This document shows positions 6,417-13,154 of a stretch of DNA of 15,647 nucleotides, in pieces (position 1 is the first letter of the stretch; each line of letters starts with the position of its first letter). The stretch comes from PHAA01 sp964457945. GTDB lineage: Bacteria; Bacillota; Syntrophomonadia; Syntrophomonadales; Syntrophomonadaceae. The notes beneath the pieces were generated by a model that made no database searches, was not told the origin of the DNA, and saw only the letters and a list, made by a program, of their open reading frames with translations. Both the position numbers and the translations under genes were made by a program. The stretch covers positions 1-15,647 of the forward strand of contig CAYWFX010000060.1 in assembly GCA_964457945.1 (NCBI GenBank), read 5' to 3'.

Positions 6417-7137
6417 TCTCGCAGAGATTATGGAAAGTATCCAGGGGGAAGGCTTGCTGGTGGGCAGCCGCCAGATATTTCTGCGTTTTACAGGCTGCAA
6501 CCTTCGCTGTGCTTATTGTGATACTCCAGCTAGTTTAGAACCCTTGCCATATTGCCGGGTAGCTAAGGTAACGGGACGAGGCGACTTGTGGGAACAGGTA
6601 CCTAATCCCTTTTCAGTAGAACAGGTTCTGGAGCAGCTTAAAAACTACACCTCACAATGGATCAGTCTGACTGGTGGGGAACCGCTTGTGTGGGCTGATT
6701 TTATCAAGGAGATGGGGGCGAGTTTAAAGTCTAAGGGTTATAAGCTGCTGTTGGAAACCAATGGCACCCTCTATGAACAACTGGGTGAATGTTTGCCTTA
6801 TATTGATCTGATAAGTATGGATTACAAACTTGCTTCGGCTACTGGTGTAAACTGCGGGGCGAAGCACGCTCAGTTTTTGAATGCGGCTGGTAATAAGCCA
6901 GTTTATATTAAAATTGTCATTGATGCGAGAGCCGAGAGGGTAGAAATCGAGGCAGCGCTGGGAATAATAACTAATGTTAACCCCAATATTACTCTCATAT
7001 TACAACCCGTTACTCCAATAAGAGCTGCTGTTTCTCCGAGTATAGAAAAGCTATTGGATTTTCAGAAAATATGCCAGGAAAAAATCTCGGATGTTAGGAT
7101 AATTCCACAAATACATAAGATGATGGGTCTAATTTAG
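6373..7137 (+). CDS. queE: 7-carboxy-7-deazaguanine synthase QueE (radical SAM)
   Basis: QueE rearranges 6-carboxytetrahydropterin to 7-carboxy-7-deazaguanine using S-adenosylmethionine and a [4Fe-4S] cluster. The cluster motif CxxxCxxC is Cys42, Cys46 and Cys49 (CNLRCAYCDT), preceded by the family signature SIQGEG and followed by LTGGEP. ETNGT and QPVTP blocks support SAM and substrate binding. The start is ambiguous: ATG 6373 (254 residues, GGAG 7 bases upstream) or TTG 6406 (243 residues, AGGGGA 7 bases upstream). The shorter form begins close to the usual family N-terminus. It overlaps DUF366 by 44 or 11 bp. It is the last gene of the operon; no terminator hairpin is visible before the next promoter. 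Confidence 0.94.
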   Translation: MRPGVRSGELQLKANLAEIMESIQGEGLLVGSRQIFLRFTGCNLRCAYCDTPASLEPLPYCRVAKVTGRGDLWEQVPNPFSVEQVLEQLKNYTSQWISLTGGEPLVWADFIKEMGASLKSKGYKLLLETNGTLYEQLGECLPYIDLISMDYKLASATGVNCGAKHAQFLNAAGNKPVYIKIVIDARAERVEIEAALGIITNVNPNITLILQPVTPIRAAVSPSIEKLLDFQKICQEKISDVRIIPQIHKMMGLI

Positions 7138-7147
7138 CCAGCTTGCC

Positions 7148-7176
7148 TTGAAAATATTAGGTGCTTAAACTAAAAT
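7148..7176 (+). promoter_or_regulatory. Sigma-A promoter of the ypmA-lepB-surE operon
   Basis: TTGAAA (7148-7153), exactly 17 bp, then TAAAAT (7171-7176). Both hexamers are one or two bases from consensus. The predicted start is about 7183, giving a short leader before the YpmA-like gene. This also argues against the in-frame ATG at 7183 as the start of that gene. Confidence 0.7.
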
Positions 7177-7209
7177 ATACTGATGGAGATATGGAAAGGG
7201 GGAGCGGCA

Positions 7210-7392
7210 TTGGCAGAAGAGAATGAGGGGAAACTGGAACTGATCTCCTGCAAAAGCTTCCAGGCCAATGATGAATTGGTGAGAGTAGTTGATTTTCTCA
7301 ATAAAAATCTCAAGTCCAAGAAGGTCATGTTTGGTATCAGCAAAGACAAGGAAAATGATCTTATGAACATAAATATCTATGAGTTCCGATAA
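7210..7392 (+). CDS. YpmA-like small protein (DUF4264)
   Basis: A 60-residue protein resembling Bacillus subtilis YpmA: an opening charged segment, then LELISCKSFQANDELVRVVDFLNK, a lysine-rich turn (NLKSKKVMFGISKD) and a final strand (MNINIYEF). Family function is unknown. The start is TTG 7210, with AAGGGGGAG (7196-7204) directly upstream. The upstream ATG at 7183 has no ribosome site and coincides with the predicted transcription start. It is the first gene of a probable operon with lepB, surE and an 87-residue membrane protein; lepB begins 21 bases after its stop. Confidence 0.8.
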   Translation: MAEENEGKLELISCKSFQANDELVRVVDFLNKNLKSKKVMFGISKDKENDLMNINIYEFR

Positions 7393-7413
7393 AATTATAT
7401 AGTGGGGTGCCTT

Positions 7414-7956
7414 ATGAGCAGAGAGATGAAAGATTTTCTGAAAGAAACTATCAGTGTAATTGTAATTGCATTTGTACTAGCTATGGTTTTAAGAGCCTTC
7501 GTAATTGAAGGCAGAATTATTCCTACCGGTTCTATGTTGCCTACTGTCCAGTTGCAGGACAGAGTCATGTTAAACCGTTTTATTTACCGTTTCAAAGAGC
7601 CAGAGCGCGGTGATGTGGTTATGTTTCAACCTCCAGATGAGCTTCATTCCTCGACTCCTTTTCTGAAAAGAGTAATTGGGCTTCCAGGAGAAACCGTGGA
7701 AATGAAAAGCGGTAAGGTGTATATAAATGGGAAAGCTCTTACTGAGCCCTATCTTGCCGAGCCCTTAAAGTATCAGTATGGGCCTGTAGTAGTGCCTAAT
7801 GACAGCCTTTTAGTTTTAGGTGACAATAGGAATAACAGTTATGACAGCCATGAATGGAACGTATGGTTGACTCGTGATCGTCTCATGGGGAAAGCCTTTG
7901 CTACCTACTGGCCGATTAATCATATCAAATTATTAGATCGGGAGGTCTCCTTTTAA
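7414..7956 (+). CDS. lepB: Type I signal peptidase
   Basis: This is the membrane serine protease that removes signal peptides from exported proteins, of the Gram-positive (SipS-like) single-anchor type. One transmembrane helix lies at about 12-31. The catalytic Ser40 is in PTGSMLPT, and the catalytic Lys85 is in the FLKRVIGLPGE block. The GDNRNNSYDSHEW box near residue 140 completes the family. Length is 180 residues, normal for this subtype. I prefer ATG 7414, preceded by GGGGTG; a GTG four codons upstream has no ribosome site. The stop TAA shares one base with the surE ATG. Confidence 0.93.
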   Translation: MSREMKDFLKETISVIVIAFVLAMVLRAFVIEGRIIPTGSMLPTVQLQDRVMLNRFIYRFKEPERGDVVMFQPPDELHSSTPFLKRVIGLPGETVEMKSGKVYINGKALTEPYLAEPLKYQYGPVVVPNDSLLVLGDNRNNSYDSHEWNVWLTRDRLMGKAFATYWPINHIKLLDREVSF

Positions 7957-8747
7957 TGAGGATTCTCTTGACTAATGATGATGGTGTTAATGCTAAGGGA
8001 ATACAAGCCTTGATTAATGAATTGAACACAATAGCTGAGATTTATTTGGCTGCCCCGGATCATGAAAGGAGTGGAACCGGTCATTCCATAACCGTTTTTG
8101 ACCCCATCAAAGTTGTCGAAGCCAAAATACCAGGAATTAAGCGGGGATGGATAGTCGGAGGAACCCCGGTGGACTGTGTGAAACTGGCGATAAGCCGTTT
8201 AATTAACGAAAAAATAGATCTGGTTGTTTCTGGTATCAATCATGGTTCAAACTTAGGAACTGATGTGCTATATTCGGGCACCGTTTCCGCCGCTGCTGAA
8301 GGTGTCATTATGGGTTCACCTTCTATATCTGTTTCACTTAATTCGTACCGGAGTGATGTGGATTTTACTTTTTCGGCCCGGTTCACACGACGGGTGGTAT
8401 CGGCAGTTATGGAACAGGGCATAGACAGGAATACTTTGTTGAACATTAATATTCCAGTGTTACCCGCTGAGGAAGTGAAAGGGATAAGAATAAGCAAGCT
8501 GGGTGCCAGAAATTATGATAATCTTTTTGAAGAGCGGCGTGACCCTCGAGGTAATACCTATTACTGGTTAGGGGGAGGAGTCCTTAAGGAAGAACAGCAC
8601 GAAGATAGTGATGTGTATGCTGTGGAACAGGGTTATATTAGTATTACTCCCATTCACCTGGATTTAACTGATTATAATTTGATGGAGAAATACCAGAAAC
8701 TAAGCAGCACTTACTTGGATTCTCTAATACGGAGCGATGAAATATGA
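7956..8747 (+). CDS. surE: 5'-nucleotidase SurE
   Basis: SurE is a metal-dependent 5'/3'-nucleoside monophosphate phosphatase linked to stress and stationary-phase survival. The acidic metal ligands Asp8 and Asp9 are in LTNDDG. Ser39 is in the RSGTGHSIT segment and Asn95 is in GINHGSNLG, together forming the conserved divalent-metal site. The WIVGGTPVDCVK and SGTVSAAAEG segments are also family blocks. Length is 263 residues, normal. GGAGGT (7941-7946), inside lepB, serves as ribosome site. The stop overlaps the next ORF as ATGA, so a downstream small membrane protein is coupled to it. Confidence 0.95.
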   Translation: MRILLTNDDGVNAKGIQALINELNTIAEIYLAAPDHERSGTGHSITVFDPIKVVEAKIPGIKRGWIVGGTPVDCVKLAISRLINEKIDLVVSGINHGSNLGTDVLYSGTVSAAAEGVIMGSPSISVSLNSYRSDVDFTFSARFTRRVVSAVMEQGIDRNTLLNINIPVLPAEEVKGIRISKLGARNYDNLFEERRDPRGNTYYWLGGGVLKEEQHEDSDVYAVEQGYISITPIHLDLTDYNLMEKYQKLSSTYLDSLIRSDEI

Positions 8748-9007
8748 CCCTGATTAGCCTGGCAATCAACATATTAGTTTTCCTGTTGCTTTTCAACTGG
8801 TCATATATTCAGAATAGACGGAAAAATTCAGATTATCCTCCTAAACCTATAAGCAGATCCTTAATATTCCCAGTATCTTTAGGGATTGCCTATACCTTGC
8901 TGGTTGATATGTATAAGGGTATTTTCTACTACCAGTTGTTTTTATTCTTGATAGTGGCAGGAGTTTTATTCTGGAAGTTGTATGGATCGAAGAAAAATGG
9001 CGAATAA
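8744..9007 (+). CDS. Unrecognised 87-residue membrane protein
   Basis: I do not recognise this family. The protein has about three hydrophobic segments: residues 3-21 (a strongly hydrophobic start), about 44-60 around FPVSLGIAYTLLVD, and 65-80 (YYQLFLFLIVAGVLFW). A short basic loop (QNRRKNSD) follows the first segment and a Lys/Gly-rich tail ends the protein. Its ATG overlaps the surE stop as ATGA, typical of translational coupling, so it is likely a real gene at the end of the ypmA-lepB-surE operon. No own ribosome site is strong. Role unknown. Confidence 0.75.
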   Translation: MTLISLAINILVFLLLFNWSYIQNRRKNSDYPPKPISRSLIFPVSLGIAYTLLVDMYKGIFYYQLFLFLIVAGVLFWKLYGSKKNGE

Positions 9008-9032
9008 TTAAGATTTATTTTGCTACTTAAGC

Positions 9033-9038
9033 TAAAAT
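9033..9038 (+). promoter_or_regulatory. Possible -10 element of the EF-G-like gene
   Basis: TAAAAT lies about 45 bp upstream of the ATG at 9085, inside the sequence CTTAAGCTAAAATATAGTA, which closely resembles the -10 region of the promoter at 7148-7176. A good -35 is not visible at 16-18 bp spacing, so this is a weak call. Confidence 0.3.
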
Positions 9039-9084
9039 ATAGTACCATTTTTAAAGCAATTAAAAATATTGAGGAGGTTATCGG

Positions 9085-11133
9085 ATGAAGGTTTACCCTA
9101 CCAATGGAATACGTAATATTGCCCTCGTGGGGCATGGGGGTACAGGAAAAACATCATTGGCAGAGGTCATGATTTATAATACCGGAGCACTCAAGAGGCT
9201 GGGGAAAGTGGATGACGGGAACACAGTAGCCGATTTCTTACCGGAAGAAATTAAAAAGAAAATTACAATTAGCACGGCGGTAGTTCCCTGCGAATACCGG
9301 GATTGCAAAATTAATATATTGGATACACCTGGTTATGCGGATTTTTATTTTGAAGTGTGCGGTGCATTGCGGGTAGTAGATAGTATGCTATTAATGTTCT
9401 CTGCTACGGCCGGGGTTGAAGTGCAAACCCAAATTGTTTGGGAGGAAAATCCTGATATACCTAAAATCGCTTTCATTAATAAGATGGATCGCGAAAATGC
9501 TGATTTTTATAAGGTTCTGTCACAAATCAAGTCCACTTTTTCAGATAATGTGGTTCCCCTGCAGCTGCCAATAGGAGCGGAAGATAGTTTCAAAGGGGTA
9601 GTTGATCTAGTCAAGATGAAAGCTTACATATTTGAACCTGGGACCGGAAAAATGACCATAGAAGAGGTTCCTGCCGATATGTTGGATGATGTAGAAATGT
9701 ATAAGATGGAATTAGTTGAAGCGGCAGCAGAAGCTAATGATGAACTGCTCAGCAAATATTTGGATGGAGAAGAACTAAGTGATGATGAATTAATAGCGGG
9801 TATAAAAGAAGCGGCAGCTTCTGGTTCGACGGTTTTTGTCTTCTGTGGCTCTACACTCAAAAATATGGGCGTTCAACCTCTAATGGATTTTATGGTTGAA
9901 TGTTCTCCTACCCCTGAACGTAATCTTATGGTAAAAGGAAAAAATATTGAAATAGAACCATTTAGTGCTCAAGTATTTAAGACCATTGCTGATCCGTATA
10001 TAGGGCGTTTAACCATGTTTCGTATTTTCACCGGCAAAATGAAGGCTGATAGCGTGATCTATAATTCAAGTAAAGAAAAAGATGAGAAGATATCGCAATT
10101 GCTAGTTATGACTGGTAAGGAGCAGGCCTCGGTTCCTGAATTATATGCTGGAGATATTGCGGCAGTAGCCAAACTAGCCGTCACTAGCACTTCCGATTCC
10201 CTGACCACAAAAGCCAATTCGGTTGTGATAGAGCCCATTGAGTTTCCTCGGCCAACCCTAAGTATGGCTATTGAGCCCAAGAGCAAAGGGGATGAGGATA
10301 AACTTAGCGGAGCCTTACAGAGGTTAATGGAAGAAGATCCAACTATCACTATTGAAAAAAACAGTGAAACCCACCAGACCATTATGAGAACGATGGGTGA
10401 CACTCACATGGATATCATTACGGACAAGCTAGCCCGTAAGTTTGGAGTGGATGTTCTGGCTAAGGAAATGAGAATTCCTTATCGGGAAACCATCAGGGCC
10501 ACAGTACAGGTTGAAGGTAAACATAAAAAACAAAGCGGTGGGCATGGTCAGTTTGGACACGTCTGGATCAAATTTGAACCAAATACGGAAGAAAAATTTG
10601 CATTTGAAGACAACGTATTCGGGGGTTCGGTTCCGCGCAACTACTTCCCGGCAGTAGAAAAAGGACTCTTAGAAGCTTTAGATGAAGGAGTTTTAGCGGG
10701 ATACCCGGTTACGAGCATTAAAGCAACTCTATACGATGGTTCCTACCATTCCGTAGATTCTTCGGAAATGGCCTTTAAAATGGCTGCCAAATTAGCTTTT
10801 AAAAAGGGAATGGAAACTGCCAAACCAATTCTACTAGAGCCCATAGTAAATGTTGAGGTGGAAATACCGGAAACCTACATGGGAGATATAATCGGTGATT
10901 TAAATACTAAGCGAGGCAGGGTTATGGGCATGGAACCAGCCGGCAAGAGACAAGTGGTAAAAGCCCAGGTACCCTTAGCAGAAATGAGCCGATATACAAT
11001 CGATCTAAAATCCATTACCCAGGGTCGAGGCAAGTTCCGGATGGAAATGGATCATTATGAAGAGGTTCCCGCGCTGGATGCGGATAAGATAATAGCCAAA
11101 GCCAAAAAGGAAAAGGAAGAAAAAGAGAAGTAG
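9085..11133 (+). CDS. Elongation factor G-like GTPase (FusA2/EF-G2 type)
   Basis: This 682-residue translational GTPase has the full five-domain EF-G layout but belongs to the paralogous EF-G-like group rather than canonical EF-G. The P-loop is GHGGTGKT (16-23) in place of the usual GHIDAGKT. The G3 motif is DTPGYADF (80-87), with Tyr84 where canonical EF-G has the catalytic His. G4 is NKMD (132-135). Domain IV carries the SGGHGQFGHVWIKFEP segment and the loop DGSYHSVDSSEMAFK. The C-terminus is a Lys/Glu-rich tail. Ribosome site GAGGAGG (9071-9077) is 7 bases before the ATG. It is transcribed alone, ending in a strong hairpin. Paralogues of this type are poorly understood; a simple substitute role for EF-G is not implied. 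TetM-type ribosome protection is unlikely, as those keep the His. Confidence 0.88.
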   Translation: MKVYPTNGIRNIALVGHGGTGKTSLAEVMIYNTGALKRLGKVDDGNTVADFLPEEIKKKITISTAVVPCEYRDCKINILDTPGYADFYFEVCGALRVVDSMLLMFSATAGVEVQTQIVWEENPDIPKIAFINKMDRENADFYKVLSQIKSTFSDNVVPLQLPIGAEDSFKGVVDLVKMKAYIFEPGTGKMTIEEVPADMLDDVEMYKMELVEAAAEANDELLSKYLDGEELSDDELIAGIKEAAASGSTVFVFCGSTLKNMGVQPLMDFMVECSPTPERNLMVKGKNIEIEPFSAQVFKTIADPYIGRLTMFRIFTGKMKADSVIYNSSKEKDEKISQLLVMTGKEQASVPELYAGDIAAVAKLAVTSTSDSLTTKANSVVIEPIEFPRPTLSMAIEPKSKGDEDKLSGALQRLMEEDPTITIEKNSETHQTIMRTMGDTHMDIITDKLARKFGVDVLAKEMRIPYRETIRATVQVEGKHKKQSGGHGQFGHVWIKFEPNTEEKFAFEDNVFGGSVPRNYFPAVEKGLLEALDEGVLAGYPVTSIKATLYDGSYHSVDSSEMAFKMAAKLAFKKGMETAKPILLEPIVNVEVEIPETYMGDIIGDLNTKRGRVMGMEPAGKRQVVKAQVPLAEMSRYTIDLKSITQGRGKFRMEMDHYEEVPALDADKIIAKAKKEKEEKEK

Positions 11134-11154
11134 AAAAAGGGATAGAGAGATAAT

Positions 11155-11192
11155 AAAAGGGGGAAGTTCTTATCGGGACTTCCCCCTTTTTT
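11155..11192. terminator. Bidirectional intrinsic terminator
   Basis: GGGGGAAGT (11159-11167) pairs with ACTTCCCCC (11178-11186), loop of 10 nt. Six T residues (11187-11192) follow on the plus strand and the flanking AAAA (11155-11158) gives TTTT on the minus strand. It ends the EF-G-like transcript from the left and the small membrane protein transcript from the right; that gene's stop codon touches the T-run. Confidence 0.9.
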
Positions 11193-11460
11193 ACATCCGA
11201 TTTCTCATCTTTAGGCCAAATATATCATCTGTTGGTGGATGATCCATTATGTAATAAAAGCTATATTCCTTCTGGACCTTAGTTTTGCGGCTTGGCTCAA
11301 TTAGGTATAAACTATAACTGACATATATCATGGCTGTCGTACAGAAAAGCAGGGCTATGATATATGCATTGTTTTGGGTTAACAAAAAGCCACAGAAAGA
11401 GAATTCGATCAAGATAACGCATAGCAATAACTTTCCAAAAAGAATTTCTACCAGCTTCAA
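11191..11460 (-). CDS. Unrecognised 89-residue membrane protein, TTG start
   Basis: Not a recognised family. From TTG 11460-11458 the product has two hydrophobic segments, about 5-27 (ILFGKLLLCVILIEFSFCGFLL) and about 32-52 (YIIALLFCTTAMIYVSYSLYL), then a polar, Lys-rich tail (EPSRKTKVQKE) ending in basic residues. A perfect AGGAGG (11475-11470) is 9 bases before the TTG, which is why I reject the upstream ATG at 11541. It is convergent with the EF-G-like gene, sharing its terminator, and divergent from the MscS-type gene. Two cysteines lie in the membrane segments. Function unknown. Confidence 0.6.
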   Translation of the reverse strand: MKLVEILFGKLLLCVILIEFSFCGFLLTQNNAYIIALLFCTTAMIYVSYSLYLIEPSRKTKVQKEYSFYYIMDHPPTDDIFGLKMRNRM

Positions 11461-11581
11461 TACCTGATACCTCCTACGTCCATTTATGAGCAGTATTGAC
11501 AGGCGGCAGTAAATTAATACACAATTATATCTGCAAACCATTATGTTTTTATAATAGTCCCTATAATCAAGGAGGCAAAGG

Positions 11582-12658
11582 ATGGCTAATAGAATATTTC
11601 AGGCAATGAATTCCGTGACGATGATTGATAACCCGGTATTTCAGAGGGCAGCCATGCCGATGGCCATATTTATTATTTTCTGCTTACTTAGTATTCTATC
11701 TATACGGTATATCCTTCCATTAATAATAAAGCTTAGTTCTAAAAATGGGACAGATATAGATGAAAAGATATTATTAGCTTTTGCCAGGCCTATTCGAGCT
11801 TTAATATTCATCCTGGGAATTTACCTAGGCTTAAGATATTTACCTCTATCCTACTCCCAGGACATGTTTCTGTCTCATTGTTTCCGATCAATTCTGATAA
11901 TCATTATAGCCTGGGGAGCTTATGCTCTATCGGGGATCGATTCGGTTTTGTCTGATGAGTTTAAAGAAAAGCTTAAATTGGACAGCATCTTAATCCCTTT
12001 TTTCTCCAAAATAATCAGATTTGTAATCTGGGCTCTGGCCATTGTACTGATTGCCCAGGAATGGAATTACAATGTGAGTGGATTTATTGCCGGTCTGGGT
12101 CTGGGAGGATTGGCCTTTGCACTGGCCGCCAAAGATGCACTAGCCAACATTTTTGGGGGAATCGTAATTATAATGGAAAAACCCTTTTCGATTGGTGATT
12201 GGGTGCAGACATCAGGGGTAGAAGGAACAGTTGAAGGAATATCCTTCCGCAGCACCCGCTTTAGAACCTTTGATCAGGCTCTGGTTACTGTCCCTAATTC
12301 TACTCTGGCCAATCAAGCCATAACTAACTGCTCACGCATGGGCAAACGCGAGGTAAGGTTTTCATTAGCGATTGATTATGCTGGGCCCAGGGAAAAAATA
12401 GAGAAATGTGTGCAGGAACTTCGCAATATGTTACATGACCATCCTGATATTCACCCAGAAACCATTCTGGTTTACCTGGAGAGCATTAATGTAAATAGCC
12501 TGGAAATCCTGCTCTATTTTTTTACCAACACCACCAATTGGGCAGAACACTTAGCGGTGAAAGAGGATATTAACTTTAGGATTTTGGATATACTAGCGAT
12601 TGAGAAGGTATCACTGGCTTCTCCAGGTAGAACTATATATACGGAAATTATTAAGTAG
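11582..12658 (+). CDS. MscS-family mechanosensitive channel
   Basis: This 358-residue inner-membrane channel of the MscS superfamily probably opens on membrane tension to release solutes under hypo-osmotic shock. About five transmembrane helices are visible: about 24-48, 70-88, 100-118, 138-158 and the pore-lining one at about 163-195. The pore helix has the Gly/Ala-packed pattern GFIAGLGLGGLAFALAAKDA, followed by LANIFGG and IVIIMEKPFSIGDWV. The beta domain (VEGTVEGISFRSTRFRTFD, then VPNS) and a soluble C-terminal alpha/beta domain follow, so it is longer than minimal MscS. GGAGG (11571-11575) precedes the ATG. TATAAT at 11550-11555 may be its -10, without a clear -35. Confidence 0.9.
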   Translation: MANRIFQAMNSVTMIDNPVFQRAAMPMAIFIIFCLLSILSIRYILPLIIKLSSKNGTDIDEKILLAFARPIRALIFILGIYLGLRYLPLSYSQDMFLSHCFRSILIIIIAWGAYALSGIDSVLSDEFKEKLKLDSILIPFFSKIIRFVIWALAIVLIAQEWNYNVSGFIAGLGLGGLAFALAAKDALANIFGGIVIIMEKPFSIGDWVQTSGVEGTVEGISFRSTRFRTFDQALVTVPNSTLANQAITNCSRMGKREVRFSLAIDYAGPREKIEKCVQELRNMLHDHPDIHPETILVYLESINVNSLEILLYFFTNTTNWAEHLAVKEDINFRILDILAIEKVSLASPGRTIYTEIIK

Positions 12659-12713
12659 GGATAATAACATCCCAGATTAATAATTACTTATCAATAATAT
12701 ATCAGTAAATATT

Positions 12714-12755
12714 GTGTCCTTTTTTGTACAGTGTTTCGAAAACGGACACTTTTTT
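12714..12755 (+). terminator. Terminator-like hairpin after the MscS gene
   Basis: GTGTCC (12714-12719) pairs with GGACAC (12744-12749). The stem can extend by TTTT/AAAA past one mismatch, and six T residues follow at 12750-12755. It lies 56 bases after the MscS-type stop. The same stretch contains TGT-N10-ACA (12715-12730), a spacing known for sigma-54 activator sites, about 120 bp before the sigma-54 promoter, so a dual role cannot be excluded. Confidence 0.55.
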
Positions 12756-12845
12756 GTTGGGCATAATTATGGTTTAGTAGGTAAAAAAATTATATAAATG
12801 CACGTGAATCTCGGTATAATCGAGTTTTATAAAGATTAATAAAAG

Positions 12846-12862
12846 TTGGCACGTAAATTGCA
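12846..12862 (+). promoter_or_regulatory. Sigma-54 (RpoN) -24/-12 promoter
   Basis: TTGGCACGTAAATTGCA matches the sigma-54 consensus YTGGCACG-N4-TTGCW at every defined base. The GG is at 12848-12849 and the GC at 12860-12861, with 10 bp between them. A start about 12 nt downstream (near 12873) leaves a leader of about 43 nt to the ATG at 12916. Such promoters need an enhancer-binding activator with an AAA+ domain; none is encoded in the window. Confidence 0.85.
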
Positions 12863-12915
12863 TCGAATAGAAACAAGCTACTAGGTACTATTTATAATAA
12901 AAGGGAGGTCTGATC

Positions 12916-13149
12916 ATGACTCAAATGGAATTGCGGATGGAAACATGCCTTTCTTGTGCTGATTTGGGTTATTGTTTGGTACGCTGGGGCCCAGAATGCA
13001 AACGGCAGGGAGGTACGAAGATACCGCGCATGAAGTCTATGTCTGTTGAAAAAATGCGTATAGGAGAAAACCAAAAATCCAACCATATAAGCAATAAGTC
13101 TAAGAGTGAGATCTTTGAGCCGATAAGGACAAGAGTGGCAAATTGGTGA
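12916..13149 (+). CDS. Unrecognised 77-residue cysteine-cluster protein under sigma-54 control
   Basis: I do not recognise this protein. Four cysteines lie close together near the N-terminus: Cys11, Cys14, Cys20 and Cys28, in the pattern C-x2-C-x5-C-x7-C, within an aromatic/Gly context (GYC, RWGPEC). This suggests a zinc or Fe-S site. The rest is basic and polar (KRQGGTK, KSNHISNKSKSE) with no membrane segment. AGGGAGG (12902-12908) is 7 bases before the ATG. A perfect sigma-54 promoter about 55 bp upstream gives it inducible, activator-dependent expression. Its stop is 5 bases from the stop of the convergent uvsE with no terminator between. Plausible roles include a small redox, regulatory or metal-binding protein; none is demonstrated. 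Confidence 0.75.
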   Translation: MTQMELRMETCLSCADLGYCLVRWGPECKRQGGTKIPRMKSMSVEKMRIGENQKSNHISNKSKSEIFEPIRTRVANW

Positions 13150-13154
13150 TAATC

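Noticed and set aside
9085..11133. Canonical fusA or a TetM-type ribosomal protection protein.
   Set aside because: Both keep DTPGH in G3; this protein has DTPGY and the GHGGTGKT P-loop of the EF-G-like group, and no str-operon genes are nearby.
11496..11524. A consensus TTGACA at 11496-11501 as promoter of the MscS gene.
   Set aside because: No -10 hexamer is found at 16-18 bp; the TATAAT at 11550 is too far to pair with it.
12714..12755. An IS-element end or transposon remnant suggested by the GTGTCC/GGACAC repeats with T-runs.
   Set aside because: No transposase fragment, second end or target duplication is visible; a terminator for the MscS gene explains the structure.
12892..13086. A 64-codon minus-strand ORF opposite the Cys-cluster gene.
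   Set aside because: The plus-strand gene has a sigma-54 promoter and a strong ribosome site; the minus-strand frame has neither.
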